Shown here: in pieces, positions 44,708-56,649 of the stretch | Numbering within the stretch: the first letter of the stretch is position 1 | How the letters are laid out: each line of letters starts with the position of its first letter | NCBI GenBank assembly: GCA_009192285.1 | Contig: WBVU01000008.1 | Span: 682,001 to 746,000 of the forward strand | Source: Morchella semilibera | Taxonomy: Eukaryota; Ascomycota; Pezizomycetes; Pezizales; Morchellaceae | DNA: 64,000 nt | Direction of reading: 5' to 3' | The notes under the pieces: model-generated | Seen by the model: only the letters and a program-made list of their open reading frames with translations | Told to the model about the DNA's origin: nothing | Database searches by the model: none | Position numbers and translations under genes: made by a program

Positions 44708-47679
44708 ATGCCTCCTAGCAAGCGAGCTTCTACTGGAGAAGTGTACCCCTCTACTAATAGTAAACGAACAAGACCCCCAAAGTAGCCTGATGAGGATGCG
44801 GAGATACCTCAAGTCCCACTAGGAATGCCCCCGCCCAGAACGACTCGGAAACCTTCTATAGCATCACCCCCATCTTCTAAACACCCCCAATTGGCAGCCC
44901 CTAGCAAAGGCCTTCTGCGCACTCGAGGATTCTCTAAGAAGCATGGGGATGCCTCACAAAGAGTGACGATTCATGTACCCGAGGATCATGTAGGCGGTAT
45001 GGAATCAAATGCTGAAGAAAATAACAGCAGCGGATCTGATTATGAAGACACTGCCCAGAGCGATCAGGAAAGCTCTGAAGATGATGAGGAAACTATGAAT
45101 TCAATCCTATCACAGGGAAGCCAAACAGGTAGAAGGAAGCCTGCATCGCTGCCCCCCACAACTGTGAGAGCATTGGCAAAAGCCCCAAAGAAACCTACAG
45201 CGGCAGCCGCAGAAGCAATTGCCTCATCGGTTAATCTTCACGTAGTTGAGGTTCGTGAATATGGCTCTTATCCCTAATTTAATTGGTCCTGCTAATGTTC
45301 AGTGATGACGAGTCAGAAAGGCAATCGGCCGCCTCCCAAACCAATGCAAAAGCGAAGGCGAACTTCCGCCGTTTACCCAACAGAACCACCGACTGCTCTA
45401 GCAACTTCCGCGGGTGCTTCCCGGGCACCGGAAACACCTCCTGTCTATATTCCTGACTCCTCACCTATGCCTATGCAATTCTCTTCACCGGCTTATCGTG
45501 ACCCACATGAGATATTTCCTTCGTCGCCATTGCATAGTAGAATGAAGGAAGAGATACCTTCAAACTCTCCCCAAATCCCTCCTAGCACTCCCTATTCCCC
45601 CCCCAGTCAACGTCGACTTTACCGACCTGCCCCGCTGAGTAGCCCCGCGCCCTGTGAGCGGGCCTCCTCTGTCCCTGAGAGCGAAGACACAATAGACGAT
45701 TACATGCTCTCCCGAGTCTCCTCGCATATGCTCTCTCCAAGCACTCCCTACCCTTATCCAAGCGCTGACGATAGCTCCGGGAGCTCTCAGAAAACCCAGT
45801 CAAGCAAAGCGCAAAGTTCCAGGAGTGCTAGTGTATTGTCCCTTGAGTGTCAAAGAGTAGAACACGAGTGTAGTTCATTGATCGGAGAGCATACTCTTCT
45901 ACGTAAACCGTTTCCGTGCGCGGCAAGACTAACGGTTTCAATAAATATATGGAAAAAGGCTTGTAACACTTTGGGGTGTAAAACAGATATTGATGACACC
46001 GTCATTAAGCAGGCAAGTGCTCTCGCAACACTCCCTAATGCTCTAGCAGCACTCTCTAATGTTCTGACCCAATGTTCTGAGAGATGTTAATCAAGCGTAG
46101 GTCAGAAGTCTTCACTCCCGAGTCCGTTCACATTTGATGCATGAAGTGAAAGGGCGGCTCGCCAACTCATCTCTTTATGGGTTTGCTAAGCTCCCAACAT
46201 CGCATGAAGGGGCGAGCCGTATCCGTTACCTTTTGAAGAATGATCATTTCATCAGCCAACTAGATCACTACGAGGTGGTAATTCCACATACCCACTAGAG
46301 CATTGAGTATAACTCTCTGTCCCGGCGTCTTGGCATCTGTCCCGACAGTCCGGTAGGTGATGTATGGTTATGATTGTTGTGGTAATGTTAAGCGAGAGCG
46401 GGGAAGCGAGTTGAAGGTTGTCGTCATTAGGTTCTAGAAGGTTCGATGGCGTGATGGATTGGTAATGTAGAATAGCGGAGATGGTGGGGAGGATTACGAG
46501 GTGTGGTAGCGACGGGTTTCTATGGGGTTCTATGAGCGAAAGTGTGAGTCATAGCGGACCAGTGAAGGAGTTGTGTTTAAATAGCGGGATAGATTTGTTT
46601 CCTTAGTTCTTTCTTTCTTTCTCTCTGTCTCGTCTTCCTGTTATTCTGGTACATAGGAATCAACTCCTATTTCTAAGCCATAGCCTCCCGTATCAAAGAC
46701 TCTGTCCTCCGAAAGAGGAATCTTATAGTACTTATCATCGGCCCCGTTGAGGTCCATCTGGTCCTCGCTTTCCCTGTTCTGTGTCCTTGTGCCTTTGCCC
46801 TTGCCTTTGTCTTTGCCGGTGCCTGTGCTTGTGCCTGCCCGGTGTTGTCTTTGTCTTCGTCGGTTTCCTCGTCGCGTAGACTGTGCTCCTCGAGCCTATC
46901 TGCGTCATCATTGTCATCTTCTTCTTTGCGTCGGGTTACTCCGTCACACTCTCACAGCTATTAGGAGTATCGTTGCCGGTTCCTAGTGCCGGAGATAGTT
47001 GATATTTTATATTATAAATTCTTTGAAGGTATCCGGATGCGAGAAGTCAGGGATCTCGAATTTCTCAAGCGAATAAACCTTATCCTGATCTGTTTGGTGG
47101 CTACTGCAATTTGGCATGGGTTGCGCGCCTGGTCGACAGGGGTTTACATGAAACTAGACCATTTTCAGTCCGGGAATGAGACAGTTGTGAGTAAGTAGTG
47201 GCCACTACCCAGGAGGCTATCGGGGATGCTCATACTGATGTGGTGTGTGCCCCAGAGACATTCACGAGAATGACAAACATATGGAATAGCCAGACACCAG
47301 GAAATTAGGCTGGAACGTTAGAGTTGATTAAGGAGAATCTTCGTGATATGGTAGTTTTTGATTAGAACGATATCGCCGAAACATACCAACCTTGAAAATA
47401 TGAGAGAAGAAGGGCGTTGTGCTGGAGGTAATACCAATAGATGGTCTTAAGGAAGATGATGATGCTCTCGCTGCAGCTCTGGCCGCATTCCGGAATTCTA
47501 GAAGGGGGACCACGGTCACTCCAGGGGCATCTCAGGGGACTAACTATGAGGACAGTCTTGATCCTGAGGTAGTTGGGACCCAGCTGCGGGAAGTTCATGT
47601 CGATGTCTACAGGGAACCTGAGGAGGAAGAACAGAATCTCCCAGTTGAGCCAGAGCAGGATTTCGAGCAAGATGAATAA
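44708..47679 (+). pseudogene. DUF6532-like protein gene, broken, split by a solo LTR
   Basis: The N-terminal half is disordered (Ser/Pro/acid-rich, MPPSKRASTGEVYPSTNSKR) and spans a 48-nt intron (45255-45302). A conserved-looking part follows: VRSLHSRVRSHLMHEVKGRL, then after LTR-A copy 4 PEIVDILYYKFFEGIR and INLILICLVATAIWHGLRAW, which resembles DUF6532 proteins of fungi (recalled, not searched). The end is acidic (EEEEQNLPVEPEQDFEQDE). In-frame TAG codons lie at 44783, 46098, 46296 and 46962, each one transition from CAG, and a one-base shift near 47196 also breaks the frame. How 46090 joins 46098 (intron or shift) is unresolved. The role is unknown; such genes often travel with transposons. 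Confidence 0.5.
46318..46948 (+). mobile_element. Solo LTR, family LTR-A, copy 4
   Basis: 631 bp, TGTCCCGGCG to CCGTCACA, flanked by perfect CTCTC duplications. The DUF6532-like reading frame continues in phase on either side once the LTR and one CTCTC are discounted, so the LTR came in after that gene had formed. Confidence 0.9.
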
Positions 47680-48245
47680 TACAAACAAGTCCCTACAAGA
47701 TATCGTGATAGCTCTCTGAGCTTTGGAAGACGTTATTATTTTATTGGGATTATTTCTATCGGGATTATTCTCATTGGGATTATTTCTATTGGGATTATTT
47801 CTATTGGGTTTCTATCGGGATTATCTTTATTGTAATATTATTTCATGGACATGGATGTATTATCAAGAGCGGAATTTAACCACCAATAGCTACTAGAGGT
47901 ATCATGAGTGCTATGAGAACGAAATGGGACCCCTATTAATTCACGGTGAGGAGTGAGACCGTCAGGCAGCTCCAGGTAATATAGGCACCTTCAGGTGAAG
48001 CCAGGGAGATATATGTATCTTCAGGAGCATCTATGACCACGCCAGGAGGAATCAGAAAATGGTAATAGCGCCAGGAGGGGTTCTTCACGCCAAGAGAGGC
48101 ATGACGTTATATGCACGCCCAGGCGCGCCCTGAGATTTAAAGAACCTCCAGAGATTGAGTTTGTCTTGGATGTGCCCTGGGCGTCCTGAGCGCCGTGAAC
48201 GTCTGAAAAGGCGATCCAGGTTTGCTGATGCCGCACCCTGCGGAA
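47680..48245. other. Intergenic with a short tandem repeat
   Basis: About five copies of a 15-17 bp unit ATTGGGATTATTTCT lie at 47738-47825. CAGGAG/CAGGCG motifs recur at 47970-48180. No gene is seen. Confidence 0.45.
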
Positions 48246-48718
48246 CGAAGCTACACCCCTGATGCCCTCTTGAGAGTAGGTAGGTTGCGGGAAGAAAGAT
48301 TAGTTAGGATGCTCCTTTTGACTCCATGGTTTTCAGGTGTAGGAGTGTAGGTTGGGGTTGAGCTTCAGGAATAGAAGATAGTTTCGGGATTCATATATAA
48401 AGGTTTTGGGGTATCTTATGAGTTTTTGATGGGGATAACTAGGTTGGTTATCAGGTATGAGTAACGAGATATATATGGAGGACTTGCCGTCGCTTGTAAA
48501 TAGTTTTTTTCTTCTTCACGCAACCTTCGTATCCTTTTAGCCAATACAATCTTAGCACTCCTAGTCATCACTAAGATGATTCTTCTTTCCCATTTGAGAC
48601 AGAGGTACACCTAGAGTCTTTGTTTGATTTAGAGTGCTTGAGTTCTTTCTCTTCTAAATCTTTGCTCTTTGTCTTGTTGTGTTCTTGTTTCACTTGCCCT
48701 ACCTTAGCTGAATACCCT
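48246..48718 (+). mobile_element. LTR-like repeat, family F, copy 1
   Basis: It shares GTTGCGGGAAGAA, a GATATATATGG box, TAAATAGTTT followed by a T/C run, and CTTCACGCAACC with repeats at 55205-55560, 58440-58760 and 58960-59230. An old solo LTR with diverged ends is likely. Confidence 0.45.
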
Positions 48719-49260
48719 TGTAAAGGGATATCTCAGAAGTCACCAAGATATAGCTAATGCTAAGCGATAGTTCTGTAGCTTTTAAACTTGTAATATTGTA
48801 GACTGGATTCCGTTCGCTTGAGAGATGATGATTCCCCTAAGACGACGGGAATCCTACTGAGCTGTTTATACATAGAAAGTGTCACCTTGAAACCCGTTTA
48901 ACTCCTCCAATAGCAAATCTCCCGCAATGCCTCCGCTACTACTCCGACTTTCCTACGAGGTGGGGCAAGCCAAGGGTCCACTCATGAAGGTGTGGTAGTG
49001 GTTTGCCGAGTTTATAACCGAACCCCGCTTCTGGGCCGTACGTCACTCTTCCATCGCACCGCCATACCAGGACAAGACTATTGTACTACATCAGCAAACT
49101 CAACTTGTGACTGGAATCTCCCAACAGTCTCCCGAGTCTCCTGAGAGTCTCCTGAGACTCCTGGATATTTTTTGAGTCTCCTGAATCTCAGGAGACATAT
49201 GGAGACAAATGAAGCCTTGCTGATCTACCAGTACCACACTTCCAAGCAATCCTGTAACAA
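48719..49260 (-). mobile_element. Solo LTR, family LTR-E, copy 1, with MITE inside
   Basis: It runs on minus from TGTTACAGG (49260) to CCCTTTACA (48719), flanked by ACCCT and ACCTT (one mismatch). Removing the 136-bp MITE and its 4-bp duplication leaves about 402 bp, the size of copy 2 at 51470-51873. Confidence 0.75.
49090..49225 (+). mobile_element. MITE (ATCAGCAA ends), copy with empty-site proof
   Basis: 136 bp, ATCAGCAA to TTGCTGAT, flanked by CTAC on both sides. LTR-E copy 2 carries a single CTAC at the matching position, which fixes the boundaries and the 4-bp target duplication. The interior is built from TCTCCTGAG-type palindromic steps and does not code. Confidence 0.85.
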
Positions 49261-49876
49261 CCTTGACTTGTTTCACCCTCGTTATCACAGTGCAATGTGG
49301 AGATGAGGGAGAGACGATCTAAGGTACACGACCAAGACTGAGCGACGCGAGGTGGGATGTAGCGACCACAATTGAAAGATATCGAACAAGGCGGGGTGTA
49401 GTAAGAACACGGAGACTAAAGATTAAGCAGAAGCTATAGTGGTTCTAATATTTCAGTTGAGTGAAGAGGGAAGAAATTCTTTACAAGGGAGGGCAAGACT
49501 ATCTCATATTCACACCCAATGACTAACCTGGCCATCCTTGTACAGAAACCCGTAGAACTCCACAAAATCTTTATACCCAAATACCAATCCTATCACCTAA
49601 TCCCGAATTCTAACTCCTACCAACACTCTTGCACCCAAAATCTATAAAACAAAGAAACATCCTGACTAAACCTTCTTCCTGTAACATTACTAAACTGTAC
49701 TCCACGCTGTGACACTCGCCCTCGCATCACACCGTCATAGAAAGGTTTAAAAAATAAGATTGAAGATACTTCCTTGAGGTTTTCCCGTGATCGTATTTCT
49801 CATATATATTCTGTTGCTTCATGTCTGAAAGGTCTAAACTAAGATGGAGATGGAAGATTGATTGCGCTAGCAGTAG
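49261..49876. other. Unassigned repeat-rich DNA
   Basis: It contains AGGTACACGACCAAGACTGA, similar to the stretch at 63930-63960, so an LTR-like piece is likely. No gene is seen. Confidence 0.35.
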
Positions 49877-50516
49877 TGTCCCGGCATTTTGGCATCGGTC
49901 CCGAAGGCTTGGTAGTCGAAGCGTTGTTGTGATTGTTTAGGAATGGTTAAGCGAGGAGAGGGTGTGCTAAAGGGGGTTGTCGTCATTTGGTTCTAGGAGG
50001 TTCGATGGCGTGATGGATTTGTGATGTAAAATAGCGAAGATGGTGGGGAGGAATGCGAGATGTGGATGGAATGGGTTTCTGTGGGTTTCTATGACCTGAT
50101 GTATGAGTTATAGCGGACTGGTAGGGGGGAAGCGCTAAATAGCGGAGTTGGACGTTTCCCTTGTTTCCTTCTTTCTTTTCTCTCTGTCTTGTCTTCTTGT
50201 TATCCCGGTACATAGGAATCTATTCCTATTTCCACAAGTCATAGCCTCTCGTACTAAAGACTCAGTCCTCCAACAAGAGAAAACCTATAGTACCTCTCTT
50301 CGTTCTCATTGAGGTCCATCCGGTTCTCACTTTCCCTGCCCTGTGCCCCTGTGCCTTTACCTTTGCCTTTGCCTTTGCCTTTGCCGGTGCCTGTGCTTGT
50401 GCCTGCCAGGTGTTACCTTTATCTTCGTCGGTCTCCTCGTCGCCGAGGCTGTGCTCCTCGGGTTCTTCTGCGTCATCATTGTCATCTTCTTCTTTGCGTC
50501 GGGTTACTCCGTCACA
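49877..50516 (+). mobile_element. Solo LTR, family LTR-A, copy 5
   Basis: 640 bp, TGTCCCGGCA to CCGTCACA. The flanks AGTAG and TAGAT share only TAG, so no clean duplication remains. It faces copy 6 across 30 bp. Confidence 0.8.
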
Positions 50517-50546
50517 TAGATGAGGAGATGGTTGGGATTAGAAGCG

Positions 50547-51179
50547 TGTGACGTAGTAACCTGACGCAAAGAAGAAGATGACAATGATGACGCAGAAGAA
50601 CCCGAGGAGCACAGATTACACGACGAGGGGAATGACGAAGACAGAGGCAACACCGGCTAGGCACAAGCACAGGCACCGGCAAAGGCAGGGGCAAGAGCAA
50701 GGGCACAAGAGCGCAGGGCAGGAAAGGTGAGGACCAGATGAACCTCAACGAGAACGATGATAGGTACTATGAGTTTCCTCCCGTGAGGGGTCCGAGTCTT
50801 TGGTACGAGAGGCTATGGCTTAGAAATAGGAGCAGATTCCTATGTACCGAGATAACAGGAAGACGAGACCGAGAGAAATGAAAGAAGGAACTAAGGAAAA
50901 CATCTATCCCCGCTATTTAACACACCTCCTCCCCTGGTTCGCTACGACTCACACTTTCGCTCATAGAATCCCATAGAAACCCGTCGCTACCACACCTCGT
51001 AATCCTCCCCACCATCTCCGCTATTCTACATTACCAATCCATCACGTCATCGAACCTCCTAGAACCTAATGACGACAACCTCCAACTCGCATTCCCCGCT
51101 CTCGCTTAACATTGCCACAACAATCATAACCATACATCACCTACCGAACTGTCGGGACAGATGCTAAGACGCCGGGACA
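50547..51179 (-). mobile_element. Solo LTR, family LTR-A, copy 6
   Basis: 633 bp on minus, flanked by perfect AAGCG duplications. With copy 5 it makes a large inverted repeat with arms of about 635 bp and a 30-bp spacer. Confidence 0.9.
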
Positions 51180-51469
51180 AAGCGCAATTGGGAAAGAAAT
51201 GGAGAAGGCGATGGCAAAAAGAAAATATATCATCATGATAAGTATGGATAGTTACGAAGTTATGAACAGAATTATGGAGTGGGGGGCATGGCCGGGGGAA
51301 AAACTAGTATATAATATGGGATGACTATATGAGCTCACTCGGATGCAAATCATAAGCGTTAAATTAGAATGTGTGAAGGTGCATAAAGGGAATAAATGAA
51401 GCGAGGTGACAGATGAGCTATCTAAGGCAACAGCTAGTGGAGGAGTAATCGATAAGTGTGACTGGGGAG

Positions 51470-51873
51470 TGTTACAGGTTTGCTTGGAGAAGTGTGGTAC
51501 TGGTAGTACAATGGTATTGTCCTGGTATGACGGCGCGATGGAAAGAGTGACGTACGCCCAGAAGCGGGGTTCGGTTATAACTCGGTCAAACCACTACCAC
51601 CACCTCATGAAGTGGAACCCTTGGATTACCCCACCTCGTAGAAATCAGGAAGCAGTAGCGGAGGCATTGTGGGAATTTTTGCTATTGGAGGAGTTAACGG
51701 GTTTAAGGGCGGCTTTATGTATAAATCTAGCTAGTAGGACTCCCGTCGTCTTAGGGTAATCATCATCCTCTCAAGCGAACGGAATCCGGTCTACAATATT
51801 ACAAGTTTAAAAGCTACAGAACTATCGCTTAGCATTAGCCATATCTTAGTGACTTCTGAGATATCCCTTTACA
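51470..51873 (+). mobile_element. Solo LTR, family LTR-E, copy 2
   Basis: 404 bp, TGTTACAGG to CCCTTTACA, flanked by GGGAG and GGGGG. It is the uninterrupted counterpart of copy 1 and carries the empty MITE site near 51510. It ends 110 bp before LTR-A copy 7. The DNA between 51180 and 51469 shows nothing recognisable. Confidence 0.75.
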
Positions 51874-51983
51874 GGGGGGTTGGGTTCAGGTTCAGGGATA
51901 GTGCAGGGACTAGGCTAGTCAGGACCGAGATGAGGACAAGAACAGAGACGGAGGCAGGGATAGGTTCGACACAGGATACTATC

Positions 51984-53243
51984 TGTCCCGGCGTCTTGGC
52001 ATTGGTTCCGAAGGTTCGTCAGTCGAAGCGGTGTTGTGATTGATACGGTATGGTTCAGCGAGGAAGGGGTGTGCTAAGGAGGGGGTATCGTCATTGAGAT
52101 CTAGGAGGTTCGATAGCGTGATTGATTTGTAATGTAAATAGTAGAGATGGTGGGTAGGAATAAGAGGAGTAGCTGCGATTGATTTCTATAGATGTCTATG
52201 GGCTAGTGAATGAGTCATACCGGACCGGTGGAGGAGAGATGTTAATAGCGGGTAGAGATGTTTTTTTTAGTTCTTTTTTTCTTTTCTCTCTGTCTCGTCT
52301 TCCTGTTTGTGACGGAGTAGCCTGACGCAAAGAGAAAGATGACAATGATAACACAAAAGGACTCGAGGAGTACAGCCTAAGCAACGAGGAGACCGACGAG
52401 GACAAGGGTAACACCGGACAAGCACAAGCACAAGTACTGGCGATGGCAAAGGTAAAGGCAAAGGCACAAGGGGGCAGGGCAGGGGGAGTGAAGACCGGAT
52501 GGACCTCAACAAGAACGATGAGAGGTACTATGGATTTCCTCCTTCAGGAGGACAGAGTCTTTGGTACAAGAAGCTATGGCTTAGAAATAGGAGTATATTT
52601 CTATGTAGCGAGATAACAGGAAGAAGAGACAGAGAGAAAAGAAAGAAAGAACTAAGGAAAACATCTATCCTTACTATTTAACACTTCTCCGCTACCAGTC
52701 CGCTATGTCTCACACATTCTTTCACAGAAACCCATAGAAATCCGTCGCAACCACATCTCGTATTCCTCCCCACCACTTCGCTCATTCCTATTACCAATCC
52801 ATCACGTCATAGAACCTCATAGAACCTAATGACGACAACCTCCCAGTCGCACACCTCCATCCTCGCTTAACTTAACTTCATTCACTCTAACAGCGCTGCA
52901 ACTACCAAACTACCGGGACCGATGCTAGCACACCAGGAGACTGTTATTTTAGTACATCGGAATTTACTCCTATCGCCAAGCTATAGTTCTTTGTGCCCAA
53001 GACTATGTTTCCTTTAGAGAAGACTCATAGTAATCCCCATTGTTCTCGTTGAGGTCTATCCGGACCTTATTCTCCTTGCCCTGTACCCTTTTATTTTTAC
53101 CTTTACCTTTGCCGGTACCTGTGCTTGTGCCTGCCCAGTGTTGTCTCTGTCTTCGTCGGTCTCCTCGTCGCGCTGGCTGCCCTCCTCGAGTCCTTCTGCG
53201 TCATCATTGCCTCTTCTAGCTTGCGTCGGATTACGCCGTCACA
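51984..53243 (+). mobile_element. Solo LTR, family LTR-A, copy 7, interrupted by copy 8
   Basis: The two parts, 51984-52307 and 52946-53243, together make one LTR from TGTCCCGGCG to CCGTCACA. The outer flanks CTATC and CTACC are a near-perfect duplication. The middle is occupied by copy 8. Confidence 0.85.
52308..52940 (-). mobile_element. Solo LTR, family LTR-A, copy 8, nested in copy 7
   Basis: 633 bp on minus, flanked by perfect CTGTT duplications (52303-52307 and 52941-52945). A member of the family inserted into an older member, which shows at least two rounds of activity. Confidence 0.9.
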
Positions 53244-55204
53244 CTACCACGGCGTATGGCTCTAGGTCCAGTTTGATCCTGTTCCTCCTTGTGCCTTAGG
53301 TTTTCCTTCCATGTTCTTGTTCTTGAATCCTTTATCCCATATCGCTTGGCCCTAGTTCCCTCCTCCCTCCTCCTGGTTGACCCGATCCCCTGTAGGCACC
53401 TCCTTGGTCACCGATTCCCATTGCACTTCATGAGGTAATATTCAACCTCACCGGCTCACACGTCCGTGAGGCATTTACCTAACAATTTCAGTTATGCATC
53501 CCGTCTCTTGTCCTATCGCCTCTTGCTCCCACCTTACCCCTATTTTTTCTGTCTCCTTGTCTATGTACTTTCTTTCAGTTTCTCTAGTGTTCTGTTCCTC
53601 ATTTGAGGATTCTGTATTCCTGTCACATAATCTGGATTAATCAACAATGTTAAGATTCTTGTATCTAAGGAAGCTCTCCATTCTCTCGGAGAGGATTTCC
53701 TTTCTTCCTTGGTTGATTCTTTGTATGCTTTCTAATAATTATATCACGGCGTGGAGCGTACTTAGTAATGTTGCGGGAAGAAGGATTAGTCAGGGGTTTT
53801 CTATGGTGTTCTATGCGTTTCTGAGCAGGGATTCTATAAGTCAACGTTGCGTCTGTATTTCTAATAAATTAGCGTCAAAGTTCTGCCATGACCGCTAGCC
53901 TGTTAAAAGGTACAAGATGAGGTTCCAGAAACTAAAGACGACATTCCGGAAACCAATGATGACATTTTGGAGACTAATGACGAGAGGTCAGCCTCGGGAT
54001 CCAGAGACTATCTCGTGGCGCCTGGGCGAGGGGATACAAGTAAGCAATTGATTTTTGATGTCTTTTGCATCTTGAGCCAATTATGGCACCTGGGTGCCAC
54101 AGGGCGCAGTGTCATTTTTTCCTGATGCAGGATGCAGGAAGCTGAGCCCTAATAGTTGCCCATTCTGTAGCTTCAAACTCTGCAAAAGCTCAGTAGGATC
54201 TCGGCGTAGGAAGGTATGCCACATGGACACGGACAAAGAGATGGAAGATACTGGTAAAGTTTTCGGCGTATTGCCACTTTCTAGCGTCGTAGCTCTTTCA
54301 CTTAATCAAGTACTATAAAGGTAAGTAACGAGGATGGGAGTCAAGAAATTCGTCCACTTCCTATTCTTCATTACCATCAATAACAACCGGAGGGTCGAAG
54401 GAGGGATGTGTCCTGGCTGGGGGTCTATAACACAAGGTTCCAACAGACAACAAAAACTAGATCCTAATCTCCAGCCTAACAGCTGAACATATTATGTGCA
54501 ATCATCTCATAAATAGGACAGAGTAAAAAGAGACTCTTCTCACGAAGTATTCAGGACTACAGAAAGAGAAATGAAGATAGTAGCGTAGATACCATCGAAG
54601 GACATGGGCAGAGGAAGCTTGAGTAGGAGAGCACTGCAAAGACGAAGATAAAGGGACAGGGCAGGGGAAGTAAGAATCATAAGAGGAATATAAACATAGT
54701 CTTGAGTGGCCTTAATAGACAACTTTCAAGCGAGACTATGAAAGACCAGAAAATATAGACTTATAAACTAGGATTGTATTTCTGTTTACCAGAATAATAT
54801 GAAAACGGGACAGAGAAGAAAAACAGAAAAGAACCTAAGGAAAGTATCTACACACAGTATTAAATATTCTCTGCCTCCGGTTCGCTATAACTCATTCCTC
54901 AGACTATGGAATCTTATAGAATCCCATTAATACTACATCTCTTATTTCTCCTGACCACCTTCCTATATTCGACTATAAATCTCCTATTTCACCGAACCTC
55001 ATACAACCCAATGACGACATCCTCACCTCATTCTTACATCATAAAATTCTGCAATAACCTCCTCACCTCACCTTCGCTTATTATGATCTGCTATAAGAAG
55101 AAAATACAGACTGAACTGGAGCGACAGGACAAACCTTGAGTGCAAATGCATATCAGAAACACAATATTTCGAGTACATACTTACCAAGTTGTTAAGGAGG
55201 GAAT
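53244..55204. mobile_element. Decayed LTR-like repeats, no intact unit
   Basis: Fragments resembling family F (ATATCACGGCGTGGAGCG near 53741, TTGCGGGAAGAAGGATTAGT near 53770) and minus-strand LTR-A-like promoter blocks (54780-54960, with ACAGAGAAGAAAAACAG and a TTAAATATTC box) are mixed. No gene is recognised; short frames lack family features. Confidence 0.4.
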
Positions 55205-55560
55205 ATCACGGCATAGAGTAAGGCTTAGCAAGGTTCCGTGAAAAGGGTTAGTCAGGGTTTCTTCTATGTTCTTGAAGTTCCTATGGTATGGGTTCGGTTC
55301 GGAGTTCAGGTTCGGGATTAGTGTTAAGTTCGGGTTCAGGTATCAGGGTTTTGAGGGATTTTATAGGCTTCTGTACAGGAATGTTCCGGTTAGTAATCAG
55401 GTTTGGATATAGGATATATATAGACGTTTTGCCCTAACTTGTAGATAGTTTCTTTCCTCTTCACACAACCTTCTTGTCATTTTAGTCAATACAAACTTTA
55501 GAACTCTTCAACCTCTCTTTGTATAGTTCCCCATCCATGCCCATGGAGCACGTCCTCTAC
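55205..55560 (+). mobile_element. LTR-like repeat, family F, copy 2
   Basis: It starts near TATCACGGCATAGAG, has TTCGGGTTCAGG tandem steps, a GATATATATAGACG box, TTGTAGATAGTTTCTTTCC and CTTCACACAACC. The structure parallels the repeats at 48246 and 58440. It is broken at the right by a MITE and LTR-A copy 9. Confidence 0.5.
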
Positions 55561-55582
55561 TGGTATTTTCGTATCTACGTCC

Positions 55583-55717
55583 ATCAGCAAACACAACTTG
55601 TGACTGGAGTCTCCCAACAGTCTCCTGGGTCTCCTAAGAGTCTCCTGAGACTCCTGGATATTTTTTGAGTCTCCTGAGGGTCAGGAGACATCAGGAGACA
55701 AATGAAGTCTTGTTGAT
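55583..55717 (+). mobile_element. MITE (ATCAGCAA ends), copy at LTR-A copy 9
   Basis: 135 bp, ATCAGCAAACACAACTTGTG at the left and TTGTTGAT at the right. It abuts the truncated end of LTR-A copy 9; the matching LTR sequence is absent on its left side, so a deletion or rearrangement accompanied it. Confidence 0.75.
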
Positions 55718-56222
55718 GCAGGCACCAGCGAAGGCAAAAGCAAAGACAAGGGTAAAGAGCGTACAGCAGGAACAGTGAGGACTGAATGGACCTCAATAAG
55801 AACGATGAGAGGTACTATGGGTTTCTTCTGACGAGGACAGGATTTTGAGTATGAGGAACTCTAGCTCGAGAATAGGAGTTTATTCATATGTACCGAGATA
55901 ACAGGAAGACGAGACAGAGAAGAAAGAAAGAAAGAAACTAAAGGAAAAGTCTTCCTGCATATTTAATACCCCCCTCCGTCAGTCCACTATGACTCATACC
56001 CTCGTTCATAGAAACCTATATAAATCCATCGTAACCATACCTCATATTCCTTCCCAGCACCTTTTCTAGTCATATTCCAAATCTATCACAGCATAGAATT
56101 CTATAGAACTTAATGACAACATCTCCACCTTATCGCATTGCGCCTCGCTTAACATTCCTCTGTTAATCACATCAACGCTTCGACTACCGAACCCTCGGGA
56201 CCGTTGCGAAGACGCTGGAACA
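55718..56222 (-). mobile_element. Partial solo LTR, family LTR-A, copy 9
   Basis: It matches about 505 bp of the family on minus up to the CTGGAACA end at 56222. The remainder is missing at the MITE junction. Confidence 0.75.
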
Positions 56223-56649
56223 GCTTGGTAATGAGGAGATTTCTGGTCTCGCTTAGTCTCCCATCTCCTATCGTCTTGATCTTATATTTTTGTCTTCCAT
56301 CTTGCCTCGGTTGTGTATCGTGGCTCATTACCTCTATGGCTTTACTTAGATCTGTGATATATAGTTGAGTATACATAGCACACCAAATCCCTATATAATC
56401 ATTACTCTTAACTCGTGTAACACAAAAATATAGAAAATTAAACAGCTAGGTAAGGAACTTAACCAACAACCCCTTCCCCAGTATCTTTTTGTCTGCTAAG
56501 GTCTGTAATATGCCGTGATACAAGAGGCCAAAGGCGCAAGAGGGTAGAAGAAGAGAAACAAAGATACAAAAATCACATAGGTATTATAGACCAGACACAG
56601 GATTGAGAAGGTATTATGTAGTAAAGTGAGACAGACGATATAAGGCAAT

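Noticed and set aside
49877-53243. Repeated frames rich in Leu, Pro and Val (starting MRSI) within LTR-A copies
   Set aside because: They lie inside a non-coding LTR, arise from the GCCTTT-type hexamer tract, and occur in several frames and both orientations.
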